NCBI GenBank assembly: GCA_964437515.1
Contig: CAYTHB010000010.1
Coordinates: forward strand, 1 to 60,079
From: Sterolibacterium sp964437515
GTDB lineage: Bacteria > Pseudomonadota > Gammaproteobacteria > Burkholderiales > Rhodocyclaceae
DNA length: 60,079 nucleotides
Reading direction: 5' to 3'
Shown here: positions 1 through 8,265 of the stretch, piece by piece
How the letters are laid out: each line of letters opens with the position of its first letter
How positions within the stretch are numbered: position 1 is the stretch's first letter
Position numbers and translations under genes: made by a program
The notes under the pieces: generated by a model
What the model saw: only the letters and a program-made list of their open reading frames with translations
What the model was told of the DNA's origin: nothing
Database searches by the model: none

Positions 1-1238
1 TCCTTCGGGCCGGTGTATTCCTTGCGCTCGGTGGCTTCCCAGATATCGGGGAAGACGCGCTGCATCTGCTGATCCATCTTGTCCCATAGGGCCTGGATTT
101 CCTTGGCTTCCGGGTTGGCAGAACACACCGTGCCGGAGACCAGCACCTGCTTGCCTTCGGGCGCGGCATCGGGATCGAAGAACTTGTGATTCACCATGAA
201 CAGGATGACATCCTCAGGCAGCTTGCCTTCCTTCATGTCCTTGTAGCGTTCCATGTTGTACCAGGCATCGTCATTCCACATGACATACAGCCCGGTCTTC
301 ATGACCGGCTTGTTGAGGAAGTAACGCACGCTGGTAAACGCCCAGCCGGGGACGAGGCTCTTGACGTAGTTCACATACGCCTTGTCGAAATGCTCTTCGC
401 CGACCAGTTTGACTACGGTCGGTTGCAGGCCGGCGTTGGAGACGACGACGGGTGCGTGGAACGTGCCCTTGGCGGTTTTAACGCCGGTGACCGTGCCATC
501 TTCGACGACGATTTTTTCGACGCGACAGTTGTTGACGAGCGTGCCGCCGTTCTTCTTGAATTCGCGCACCATGACATTGGTCAGCATGGCAAAGCCGCCC
601 TTGTATTGACCGCCGCCGCCTTGCAGCATCATTTGCTGCATGATGAGGATCATTTCAGAAGCAGAAACCAGATCAATCGGCTCGGCCAGCGAAGCATTTG
701 CCTGGAAGCCCAGATAGCTGTAGAGCGGTGCGGGGACTTCGCGGGTGGACAGCCATTCTTCCATGGTGACGCGATCGAGCTTGGCGAGGTCTTCGGCGGT
801 GAGGCTCAGCATTTCGCCGATTAGCATCATCGACTTTTCCTGCTCTTCCGGTGTGGCTTCCCAAGAATTGAAAAAACCGGTGGCATCGGTCAGTGCCTGC
901 TTCTGCGTGGTGACCTTGTAGTCCTTCCAGCCGGGGCGGCGGTAGGCAAGGGTAATCATTTCGCGCTGGTCGTCGATGTCCAGTGCCGGTTTGAAGTCTT
1001 CGGGGCAGCCCAGTTCGGCAAAAATTTGCTCGAAGGCATTGCCGCGTGACGGTACTTGGCCGTGCGGGAACAGATCGTAAGCGTAGCCGTCGGCTTCGAC
1101 GCTATACATCTTGCCGCCGAGTACTTCGTTCTTTTCGATGATTAAGGTGCGCACGCCGCGTTTTTGCAGCAGGCTGCCGCAAGCCAGACCGCCAGGGCCG
1201 CTACCGATGATGATGACGTCAAATGTGTTTTCAGACAT
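1..1238 (-). CDS. phytoene desaturase-like NAD(P)/FAD-dependent oxidoreductase (partial)
   Basis: The frame is open to the window edge, so the C-terminus is missing; about 412 residues are visible. The protein begins MSENTFDVIIIGSGPGG, a dinucleotide-binding Rossmann loop (GxGxxG), followed by an FAD-contacting IIEKNEVLGGK segment. This layout is typical of the phytoene desaturase/retinol saturase family of FAD amine-oxidase-fold enzymes. The start ATG at 1236-1238 is preceded by a good ribosome site (GAGGAG). It lies 52 bp downstream of a TetR-type regulator on the same strand, so the two are probably co-transcribed. The substrate cannot be told: a carotenoid, lipid or quinone are all possible, and no carotenoid genes are near. 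Confidence 0.8.
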   Translation of the reverse strand, partial: MSENTFDVIIIGSGPGGLACGSLLQKRGVRTLIIEKNEVLGGKMYSVEADGYAYDLFPHGQVPSRGNAFEQIFAELGCPEDFKPALDIDDQREMITLAYRRPGWKDYKVTTQKQALTDATGFFNSWEATPEEQEKSMMLIGEMLSLTAEDLAKLDRVTMEEWLSTREVPAPLYSYLGFQANASLAEPIDLVSASEMILIMQQMMLQGGGGQYKGGFAMLTNVMVREFKKNGGTLVNNCRVEKIVVEDGTVTGVKTAKGTFHAPVVVSNAGLQPTVVKLVGEEHFDKAYVNYVKSLVPGWAFTSVRYFLNKPVMKTGLYVMWNDDAWYNMERYKDMKEGKLPEDVILFMVNHKFFDPDAAPEGKQVLVSGTVCSANPEAKEIQALWDKMDQQMQRVFPDIWEATERKEYTGPK

Positions 1239-1290
1239 TGCTTTTTCTCCTCGTGGTGTAAAAGGTGATTGGGGTGATGGGGTGAGGCAG

Positions 1291-1980
1291 TTACAGGGAC
1301 GGTTTCAGGCTCGAGGTAGTCGAGAGTCCTGAATCGACAAACAGGCTACCAATCAGCGTTTCAACAAAGGCAATCTGTCGTCCGATGCGCTCCTTACTGA
1401 AGGGATCAATGCCAAAGGTCTGTTTCAGCAGGGGTGCAATGGCAAAATGACCGAATGACAAATGCCAGAACAGTTCGACAATCTGTGGGTAGTTTGGTCG
1501 TTCAAGCTGCGGGGCGCGTTTTTCAAGTTGCTGCGTAATGGCTTCGGCAAACGGCTTTAGCCAGCGTTCAACCAGGCGTTGCAGGTGTTCACCATCGGCA
1601 ATGGCTTCGAGATACAGCAACTGGCTGACGTAAGGACGTTGCTGCAACTGGGTAATGATTTGTTGAGCCGCAGTACGGATGTTTTCGGGTGAGTTTTCGC
1701 CTTCGGAAGTACGTCTCACTGTGTCGATAATGGGTTGAATCCCTCGATCCAGCACGGCTTCATAGAGTGCTTCCTTGTTTTTGTAATAGTTATATAGCGT
1801 TGCTTCATTCACTCCGGCCGCGCTGGCAATTTCACGCACACGCGTACCACGCAAGCCGTGACGGGCGAACAGAAGTTCAGCTGCATCAAGGATCTGGCCA
1901 TCCGTAAATGCCGCCCGCTCTGCCAGCGCAGCAGCGCGCGTCGGAGTGATACGTGAACGGTCTGCGCTTGAAGTCGCCAT
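1291..1980 (-). CDS. TetR/AcrR family transcriptional regulator
   Basis: A 229-residue one-component repressor. Residues about 25-75 form the TetR helix-turn-helix: a helix with AAELLFARHGLRGT, then VREIASAAGVNEATLYNYY, the usual recognition-helix pattern, followed by KNKEALYEAV. The C-terminal 150 residues would be the ligand-binding and dimer domain, which is not conserved enough to name a ligand. The gene precedes the flavoprotein at 1-1238 on the same strand. A long inverted repeat sits 10 bp upstream of the start, which suggests autoregulation and control of the flavoprotein through the same promoter. The ATG start gives the standard length for the family. Confidence 0.9.
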   Translation of the reverse strand: MATSSADRSRITPTRAAALAERAAFTDGQILDAAELLFARHGLRGTRVREIASAAGVNEATLYNYYKNKEALYEAVLDRGIQPIIDTVRRTSEGENSPENIRTAAQQIITQLQQRPYVSQLLYLEAIADGEHLQRLVERWLKPFAEAITQQLEKRAPQLERPNYPQIVELFWHLSFGHFAIAPLLKQTFGIDPFSKERIGRQIAFVETLIGSLFVDSGLSTTSSLKPSL

Positions 1981-1990
1981 AAAAAGATAC

Positions 1991-2036
1991 CGAAAATAAA
2001 CACATGTTTATCGGATTAAACAGGTGTTTATTTTCG
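1991..2036. promoter_or_regulatory. inverted-repeat operator upstream of the TetR gene
   Basis: Left arm CGAAAATAAACACATGTTTA (1991-2010) and right arm (2017-2036) are reverse complements at 19 of 20 positions, around a 6-bp spacer. Each arm also holds a smaller dyad around AAACA..TGTTT, so two dimers could bind side by side. Position immediately upstream of the TetR start supports autoregulation; binding itself is inferred. Confidence 0.75.
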
Positions 2037-2212
2037 ATGTCAACTACGGTTGAAAAGAATAAGTGATCTGCCCGGAGTTGAGTCTGAAATTATCCTTGAA
2101 AAGGAAAATCGCATACCCTGTGTGAGCAATTTCTGTGAGCAAGGCACCATTCGACGGTGGGGGAGGTCGTAGGGGTGAGTGGAGAAGTTGATGGAATGCC
2201 GAGAACCCTGAC

Positions 2213-3940
2213 TTAACGCGCAATGAGTAGCCAGAGCAGGAATAAATTCAGTATCAGCGAGACGATGGTGAGGAGTTTGAGTGCCATGTGCGGGTCGCGT
2301 TCAAACAAGGGGGTGCGGCGCGGTACACGTAGCGGAGCGAGGGCGCCGCGTTCGAGGGCGAGAATGAATTCCTCGGCGGTCTCGAAACGCTGTCTGGCCT
2401 CCCGCGCTACGGCCTTGAGCATGATGGCTTCGAGCCATTCGGGAATGTCGGGACGGTAGCGCAGGGGCGTGACGGGATCGCCGAACTTGGGATGCTGGAA
2501 GGGTTCGATCTCGCCGTATGGATACTTGCGCGTCAGCAGTTGATAGAGCGTCACGCCGATGGCATACAAGTCGCTGCTCTCGTTGGCGCGGGCGTGAGCG
2601 CGACCGTCGGCCACCGGCGCGGCCAATAACTCGGGCGCCATGTAGCTGGGCGTGCCGGGATTGTTGATCTCACCGAAGCGCTCGTCGCTGCCTTCTCGTT
2701 CGGCGTCGGCGGCGGCTACGCCGAGGTCGAGGATGCGCAGGCGGCCGTCCTGGCCGATGTGCAGGTTGTCGGGCTTGATGTCGCGATGCACGATGCCGAG
2801 GCGATGCAGCGCCGCGATGCCCTTGAGCACGTCGAGCACGATCTGCACGGCCTCGCCGATTGAATACTTCTGGCCGCGGTCGAGCAGCTGGCGCAGCGTC
2901 GCACCTTCATGCCAGCTCATCAGGTAGTAGAGATGGGCGCGCTGCCCGTGATCGACGATCTGCGGAAATTGCTGCGAGGTCACGCGTCGCGCCAGCCACT
3001 CCTCGTAGATCAGCGCGTTCTGTGCCTCTTGGTCGCAGGCGTCAGCGCGCAGCGTCTTGAGCACCCAGCGTTGCCCCGCAGCCGAGGTCAGATCGACAAC
3101 GCGATACAGCAAGGTGACCAGTGACTCATGCAGCAGCGTCTCGATGCGCAGGCCGTCGATCTCGTCGCCGGGCTTGAGGCGCGGCAGCGGCGGCAATGCG
3201 CGGCCGGCCACCAGCCGGTCGCGCAGACTGGCAGTCGGCACCTGGTCTACGCGCAGCACCACGGCTGTGCAGTTGTCCTGCGCGCCATGGTCGAGCGCGC
3301 TCTGGGCGAGCGCCGTCGCCGCCGCCTGAGGTTCGGCGTGCTGACGCAGCAGCGCATTGATGCGCGCGTCGCCGAGCGTGTTCCACACGCCGTCGCTGGC
3401 GAGCATGAACTGGTCGCCGGAACACAATTCGCCATCGCCGTGGTCGAGTTGCAGCTGCGCATCGAGGCCGATGGCGCGCTTCAGCACGTGCTGCATGTCG
3501 GGGTGTTCCCAGACGTGGTCGTTGGTCAGGCGTCGCAGTTCGCCGTTGCGCCGCAGGTAGATGCGGCTGTCGCCGATATGCACCGTGTAGTAGCGGCTGC
3601 CGCGCAGGATGACGGTCGACAGCGTCGTCGCCATGCCGGCCAGCTCGCGCCGCACCGCGCCTTGCGCCATCAGCCAGCGGTTCTGTGCCTTGAGGACGGT
3701 GTCGAGAGCCTTCGGTGGAGCCCAAGTCTCCGGCGTCGCGTAGTAGTCGGCGAGCAGACCGCGCACCGTGTATTCGGATGCCTCACGGCCGCCCTGCTGC
3801 CCGCCGACGCCATCGGCCACGGCCGCGAGCACGCCCTTGGTCTGCAGGTCGGAGCCATCGGGCGTCACCAGCCCGCAGAAGTCCTCGTTGCGCGGACGCG
3901 GTCCGGTCAGCGAGGCATAGCCGGCGGTGGTGGCGAGCAT
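2213..3940 (-). CDS. bifunctional PP2C-type phosphatase / Ser-Thr protein kinase
   Basis: A 575-residue fusion. Residues 1-235 are a PP2C phosphatase: the N-terminal RPRNEDF acid motif, ADGVGG, HIGDSR, ASDGVW and GAQDNCT carry the expected metal-binding aspartates. Residues about 265-525 are a Hanks-type kinase with the lysine in WVLKTL, the catalytic loop HRDIKPDN, a DLG metal motif in place of DFG, and GTPSYMAPE. A single hydrophobic segment at about 553-573 ends the protein, so both domains should face the cytoplasm from a membrane anchor. It is the last gene after nirB-nirD-narK. Homologous fusions are known in nitrate-assimilation operons (for example Pseudomonas aeruginosa PA1782). A role in tuning nitrate uptake or reduction is inferred from this context. 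Confidence 0.9.
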   Translation of the reverse strand: MLATTAGYASLTGPRPRNEDFCGLVTPDGSDLQTKGVLAAVADGVGGQQGGREASEYTVRGLLADYYATPETWAPPKALDTVLKAQNRWLMAQGAVRRELAGMATTLSTVILRGSRYYTVHIGDSRIYLRRNGELRRLTNDHVWEHPDMQHVLKRAIGLDAQLQLDHGDGELCSGDQFMLASDGVWNTLGDARINALLRQHAEPQAAATALAQSALDHGAQDNCTAVVLRVDQVPTASLRDRLVAGRALPPLPRLKPGDEIDGLRIETLLHESLVTLLYRVVDLTSAAGQRWVLKTLRADACDQEAQNALIYEEWLARRVTSQQFPQIVDHGQRAHLYYLMSWHEGATLRQLLDRGQKYSIGEAVQIVLDVLKGIAALHRLGIVHRDIKPDNLHIGQDGRLRILDLGVAAADAEREGSDERFGEINNPGTPSYMAPELLAAPVADGRAHARANESSDLYAIGVTLYQLLTRKYPYGEIEPFQHPKFGDPVTPLRYRPDIPEWLEAIMLKAVAREARQRFETAEEFILALERGALAPLRVPRRTPLFERDPHMALKLLTIVSLILNLFLLWLLIAR

Positions 3941-3964
3941 GTCGATTCAGTGAGGCGTGATGAG

Positions 3965-3995
3965 TGAGGAGTAGGTGTGCCGAGTTTACTCCTCA
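3965..3995 (-). other. intercistronic hairpin between narK and the kinase/phosphatase gene
   Basis: TGAGGAGTA (3965-3973) and TACTCCTCA (3987-3995) form a perfect 9-bp stem with a 13-nt loop in the 61-bp gap after narK. No U-run follows on the minus strand, so it is not a typical terminator. It may be an RNA processing or stability element that sets lower expression of the last gene. Confidence 0.5.
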
Positions 3996-4001
3996 TGCCC
4001 A

Positions 4002-5216
4002 CTAGATCTTGGCGCCGCTGCTCAGAGCCACCGCGCCCCAAGTGGTGCGCCAACGGGTCTTCACGCGGGTCAGGCCGATCAGTGCCAGGGAGCCTAGGGT
4101 GGCGAAGATCAGGAAGCCAATCTGGTAGTTGCCGGTCATCTGTTTGGCATAGCCGAGCGAGGAGGCCAGATAGAAGCCGCCGATGCCACCGGCCATGCCG
4201 ACGAGGCCGGTCATCACGCCAATTTCTTTGCGGAAACGCTGCGGCACCAGTTGGAACACCGCACCGTTGCCGAAGCCTAGTGCCAGCATCGCCAGCACGA
4301 ACACCAGCAGCGCGAGTTCCTTGGTCGGCATGCCGAAGCTGACGATGATCAGGAAGGTGACGGCCAGGCTGTACATGATGCTGAGCGTGCGGATGCCGCC
4401 GATGCGATCGGCCAGTGCGCCGCCCATGGGTCGCACCAGCGAGCCGGCAAACACGCAGGCGGCCGTGAAGTAGCCGGCCATCACCGGATCCAGGCCATAC
4501 TGGTCGTTGAAGTAGATCGACAGCGAGGAGGCGAGGCCGACGAAGCCGCCGAAGGTGACGCTGTAGAAGAACATGAACCACCAAGCATCCTTGTTGCGCA
4601 GGATCTTCAGGTAGTCGGAGAACGGCTTCGGTGGCGGGCATTCGGGGCTGTCCTTGGCCATCACCAGATACAGCAGGAACACCGGCACCAGCGCGATCAG
4701 TGCCAGGCCGAAGACGTTCGTCCAGCCGTAAGCATTGGCCAGTGCGGGGGCGAACAGCGCGGCGAGTACGGTGCCGGAATTGCCCGCACCGGCAATGCCC
4801 AGTGCTTTGCCCTGATGCTCGGGCGGATACCAGCGCGAGGCGAGGGGTAGTGCAACAGCGAAAGCTGCGCCGGCAAAGCCCAGCGAAATGCCGAGGAGCA
4901 GTGCCTGCTGGTAACTGTGAATGCCAAACTGCCAGGCGGTGGCGAGCGCCGCAATGACGATCAGTTGGCCAATGGCACCGGCCATCTTGGGTTTGAGGTG
5001 GTCGACGAGCACGCCCATGACCATGCGCAACAGTGCCCCGGCGAGTACCGGGGTGGCGACCATGAGTCCTTTTTGTGCCGATGTCAGGCCGAGATCCTGG
5101 GCGATCTGCACCGCCAGGGGGCCGAGCAGAACCCAGACCATGAAGGCGAGATCGAAGTAAAGGAAGGCGATGAACAGCGTCGGCGGATGCCCGGCTTTGA
5201 AAAAAGACTTGTCCAT
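4002..5216 (-). CDS. narK: NarK/NasA family nitrate/nitrite MFS transporter
   Basis: A 404-residue, highly hydrophobic protein with about twelve membrane segments, the length of single-domain NarK/NasA carriers. It has the glycine-rich nitrate signature GFGNGAVFQLVPQRF in the second half and a matching G-rich segment (LGIAGAGNSGTVLA) in the first, with conserved arginines in or next to transmembrane helices. It should move nitrate in, or exchange nitrate and nitrite, across the inner membrane. It starts 10 bp after nirD in the same operon, which is the arrangement of assimilatory nitrate clusters. The nitrate reductase itself is not in this window. The name nasA would be equally proper. Confidence 0.92.
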   Translation of the reverse strand: MDKSFFKAGHPPTLFIAFLYFDLAFMVWVLLGPLAVQIAQDLGLTSAQKGLMVATPVLAGALLRMVMGVLVDHLKPKMAGAIGQLIVIAALATAWQFGIHSYQQALLLGISLGFAGAAFAVALPLASRWYPPEHQGKALGIAGAGNSGTVLAALFAPALANAYGWTNVFGLALIALVPVFLLYLVMAKDSPECPPPKPFSDYLKILRNKDAWWFMFFYSVTFGGFVGLASSLSIYFNDQYGLDPVMAGYFTAACVFAGSLVRPMGGALADRIGGIRTLSIMYSLAVTFLIIVSFGMPTKELALLVFVLAMLALGFGNGAVFQLVPQRFRKEIGVMTGLVGMAGGIGGFYLASSLGYAKQMTGNYQIGFLIFATLGSLALIGLTRVKTRWRTTWGAVALSSGAKI

Positions 5217-5226
5217 GATGCGACTC

Positions 5227-5535
5227 CTAGAGTTTTAGATACACGTTGCCGCTTTCAAGCTTGATTTCGATGCACGGCGTATGCCCCACATCTGGTGCGA
5301 CGGCTTGGCCGTCGTCGAGGCCGATATTCCAGCCGTGTAGCGGACAGGTGACGCGTCGACCATGGACGATGCCCTGCGATAGCGGCCCGCCCTTGTGCGG
5401 GCACTTGTCATGCATGGCGAATACCTCGTCCTCGGCGTTGCGGAACACGGCGATATCCGGCCCGTCGGTTTTAATGATGCGGCTTCCCAGGCGCGGAATC
5501 TCATGCACCGCGCAAACTCGTTTCCATTCCTTCAT
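5227..5535 (-). CDS. nirD: nitrite reductase [NAD(P)H] small subunit NirD
   Basis: A 102-residue Rieske-fold protein. It keeps the full [2Fe-2S] ligand set: CPHKGGPLSQG followed by VTCPLHGW, so the cluster-binding Cys-His pairs are intact (some NirD proteins have lost them). It pairs with NirB in the cytoplasmic six-electron reduction of nitrite to ammonium. The gene starts 11 bp after nirB and is followed 10 bp later by narK. The length matches the family (about 100-110). Confidence 0.95.
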   Translation of the reverse strand: MKEWKRVCAVHEIPRLGSRIIKTDGPDIAVFRNAEDEVFAMHDKCPHKGGPLSQGIVHGRRVTCPLHGWNIGLDDGQAVAPDVGHTPCIEIKLESGNVYLKL

Positions 5536-5546
5536 GATGATTTTCC

Positions 5547-8009
5547 TTATGCTTGAGCGATTTCAATGATTTCAAACTGACGACGCAAGGGCTGATCGAC
5601 GGCCTGCGTGGCGGCTTTCTTCCACGGATCTTCGTAGTCGCGCAGTGCATCGAGCAGACGCTCGCTGAGTGCCTTGCGCTGGGCGGCATCCTCGACGACG
5701 TTCTTCTTGATGTAATCGAGGCCAACGCGCTGCACGTAATGCACGGTGCGGTCGAGATAGAAGGCTTCTTCGCGATACAGTTGCAGGAAAGCGGCGGAAT
5801 ATTCGAGTACTTCCTCGCGCGTCTTGACCTTGCAGAGGAACTCGGCGACTTCGGTCTTGATGCCGCCGTTGCCGGCGATGTAAATTTCCCAGCCCGAATC
5901 GACACCGATCACGCCAATATCCTTGATGCCGGCCTCGGCGCAGTTGCGCGGACAGCCGGAGACGGCGAGCTTGACCTTGTGTGGGCTCCACATGCCGAAC
6001 AGCATCTCTTCGAGGTCGATGCCCATCTGGGTCGAGTTCTGCGTGCCGAAGCGGCAGAATTCCGAGCCCACACAGGTCTTCACCGTGCGTATGCTTTTGC
6101 CATAGGCATGACCGGTCGGCATGTCGAGATCTTTCCATACCTTGGGCAAGTCTTCTTTCTTCACGCCGAGCAGATCAATGCGCTGGCCACCAGTGACCTT
6201 GACCATCGGAATCGCGTATTTGTCGGCGACATCAGCGATGCGGCGCAATTCGGCCGGGGTGGTGACGCCGCCCAACATGCGTGGCACGACTGAATAGGTC
6301 CCGTCTTTCTGAATGTTGGCGTGGCCGCGTTCGTTGATGAAGCGCGACTGCGGATCGTCCTGCGCCTCATGCGGCCAGCTTGAGATCAGGTAGTAATTGA
6401 GGGCGGGACGGCAGCTCGCACAGCCATCGGGTGTGCCCCATTCGAGAAAGTGCATGACCTGCGGAATGGAGAGCAGTTTGTGCTGACGGATGGCCTGACG
6501 GACTTCGGCATGGCTGCGCTCGGTGCAGGCGCAGACCGGCTTGGTTTTGGTGTCGGCGGGTGTGTAAGCCCCGCCGATGGTCGATGCGAGGATCTGCTCG
6601 ACCAAGCCGGTGCAGGAACCACAAGAGCTCGATGCCTTGGTGTGTTTGCGCACCTCGTCGAGGGTGAATAGGCCTTCTTCCTTGATCGCCTTGACGATGG
6701 TGCCTTTGCAGACGCCGTTGCAGCCGCAGACTTCGGCACTGTCAGGCATCGCCGCCGCCTTGTTCTGCCCGGCATGGCCGGCATCGCCACTGTGGCGATT
6801 GCCCCCCGCGCCGCCAAACATCAGGTGATCGCGGATTTCATGGATGTCCTGACCATCACGCAGCATCTGGAAATACCATGCGCCGTCGCTGGTGTCGCCG
6901 TAAAGCACGCCACCGACCAGCTTGTTGTCCTTGACCACCAGTTTTTTGTAAATGCCGCCGGACGGGTCGCTGAGGATGATTTCCTCGGCATCCTCGCTGC
7001 TGCCAAAGTCACCGGCGGAGAACACGTCGATGCCGGTGACTTTGAGTTTGGTCGAGGTCACCGAGCCGCCATAGCGGCCGATGCCGAACTGGGCGAGATG
7101 ATTGGCGCAGACCTTGGCCTGCTCGAATAAGGGGGCGACTAGGCCATATGCCGTGCCGCGATGGTTGGCGCATTCGCCCACGGCGTAGATGCGCGGATCG
7201 TAGGTCTGCAGAGTGTCATTGACGACAATGCCACGATGACAGTGTATCCCGGCAGATTCGGCGAGTTCGCTATTGGGGCGGATGCCGACGGCCATGACGA
7301 CGAGGCTCGTTGCTACTTCTTCGCCATCCTTGAAGCGTACGGCCGCCACCCGTCCATCCGCGCCGGCAATGAGTTCGCTGGTGTTTTTGCCGAGCAGGAA
7401 CTGAAGCCCCTTAGCCTCTAGTGAGTGCTGCAGCATCTTGGCGGCCGTCTTGTCGAGCTGGCGTTCCATGATCCAGTCGGAAACATGCACCACGCTCACA
7501 TCCATGCCACGCAGTTTGAGACCATTGGCGGCTTCCAGCCCGAGCAGGCCGCCGCCGATGACGACCGCATGACCGCCGCGTTCTGCCGCAGCGATCATGG
7601 CATCGGTATCCTTGATGTCGCGGTAGGCAATGACACCGGGCAGATCCTTGCCGGGGATGGGCAGCATGAAGGGAATCGAGCCGGTGGCGAGTAGCAGGCG
7701 GTCGTAGTCTTCCTCGCTGCCATCGTCGGCGACGACCTTGCGTGCACGGCGGTCGATTTTGACGATTTTTTTGTTCAGGTGTAGCTGGATGTGATTATCT
7801 CGATACCAGTCGAGATCGTTGAGTACGATGTCCTGCAAGGTCATTTCGCCAGCGAGCACGGGCGAAAGCAGAATGCGGTTGTAGTTCGGGTGGGGTTCCG
7901 CACCAAATACGACAATCTCGTAAAGATCCGGAGCGAGCTTGAGTAGCTCCTCCAGTGTGCGGCAACCTGCCATGCCGTTACCGACGAGAACCAGTTTGAG
8001 TTTTTTCAT
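5547..8009 (-). CDS. nirB: nitrite reductase [NAD(P)H] large subunit NirB
   Basis: An 820-residue siroheme nitrite reductase. The order is an N-terminal FAD/NAD(P)H oxidoreductase (VLVGNGMAGCRTLEELL; GGGLLGLEAANGL), a BFD-type [2Fe-2S] domain (CGCNGVCKGT and SSCGSCTGLVEQIL), a second cysteine pair (GCASC), then ferredoxin-like and siroheme/[4Fe-4S] halves with CVGSEFC and SGCPRNC. The start at 8007-8009 (MKKLKLVLVGNG) is preferred over an upstream in-frame start at 8060, because the latter would overlap the sigma-54 promoter and because GAGGTG lies just ahead of this ATG. It leads the nirB-nirD-narK-kinase operon. The role is assimilatory or detoxifying reduction of nitrite to ammonium. Confidence 0.96.
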   Translation of the reverse strand: MKKLKLVLVGNGMAGCRTLEELLKLAPDLYEIVVFGAEPHPNYNRILLSPVLAGEMTLQDIVLNDLDWYRDNHIQLHLNKKIVKIDRRARKVVADDGSEEDYDRLLLATGSIPFMLPIPGKDLPGVIAYRDIKDTDAMIAAAERGGHAVVIGGGLLGLEAANGLKLRGMDVSVVHVSDWIMERQLDKTAAKMLQHSLEAKGLQFLLGKNTSELIAGADGRVAAVRFKDGEEVATSLVVMAVGIRPNSELAESAGIHCHRGIVVNDTLQTYDPRIYAVGECANHRGTAYGLVAPLFEQAKVCANHLAQFGIGRYGGSVTSTKLKVTGIDVFSAGDFGSSEDAEEIILSDPSGGIYKKLVVKDNKLVGGVLYGDTSDGAWYFQMLRDGQDIHEIRDHLMFGGAGGNRHSGDAGHAGQNKAAAMPDSAEVCGCNGVCKGTIVKAIKEEGLFTLDEVRKHTKASSSCGSCTGLVEQILASTIGGAYTPADTKTKPVCACTERSHAEVRQAIRQHKLLSIPQVMHFLEWGTPDGCASCRPALNYYLISSWPHEAQDDPQSRFINERGHANIQKDGTYSVVPRMLGGVTTPAELRRIADVADKYAIPMVKVTGGQRIDLLGVKKEDLPKVWKDLDMPTGHAYGKSIRTVKTCVGSEFCRFGTQNSTQMGIDLEEMLFGMWSPHKVKLAVSGCPRNCAEAGIKDIGVIGVDSGWEIYIAGNGGIKTEVAEFLCKVKTREEVLEYSAAFLQLYREEAFYLDRTVHYVQRVGLDYIKKNVVEDAAQRKALSERLLDALRDYEDPWKKAATQAVDQPLRRQFEIIEIAQA

Positions 8010-8055
8010 GTGTGCACCTCGATTGCGTGTGAGCCAGATAGTCAGAAGGCTCTTA

Positions 8056-8072
8056 AGCAATCGCCGTGCCAG
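8056..8072 (-). promoter_or_regulatory. sigma-54 (RpoN) promoter of nirB
   Basis: The minus strand reads CTGGCACGGCGATTGCT, which fits the consensus YTGGCACGRNNNTTGCW at every fixed position: the -24 GG is at 8070-8069 and the -12 GC at 8058-8057. Transcription would begin near 8046, leaving a leader of about 36 nt that contains the nirB ribosome site. Confidence 0.88.
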
Positions 8073-8156
8073 CGTGCTACATCGCGTATTGGCAAGGGTT
8101 TACGCAATGTGACCGGGGTGAATGTGGCTTCAGTCGCACTTCACCTGCGGGCGTGA

Positions 8157-8171
8157 GCACCAAAATGGTGC
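8157..8171. promoter_or_regulatory. NtrC-type enhancer palindrome upstream of nirB
   Basis: GCACCAAAATGGTGC is a perfect GCACC-N5-GGTGC dyad, the core of NtrC binding sites. Its centre is about 118 bp upstream of the predicted sigma-54 start, a usual enhancer distance. I did not see a second strong site in the 8010-8265 gap. Confidence 0.7.
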
Positions 8172-8265
8172 CGTAGCGTGGGGCTGCCAGTGATGCGCCT
8201 GAATTTGATCGTTATCTTTTTTGTTTGATCACTCACAGCAAAAAAACATTCCGTGGGTATGAGGC

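Noticed and set aside
186..824. 212-codon open frame on the plus strand near the left edge
   Set aside because: Antisense to the phytoene desaturase-like gene, which shows a clear FAD motif and ribosome site on the minus strand.
3128..3967. 279-codon open frame opposite the PP2C-kinase gene
   Set aside because: Antisense shadow of a GC-rich gene with all catalytic motifs on the other strand.
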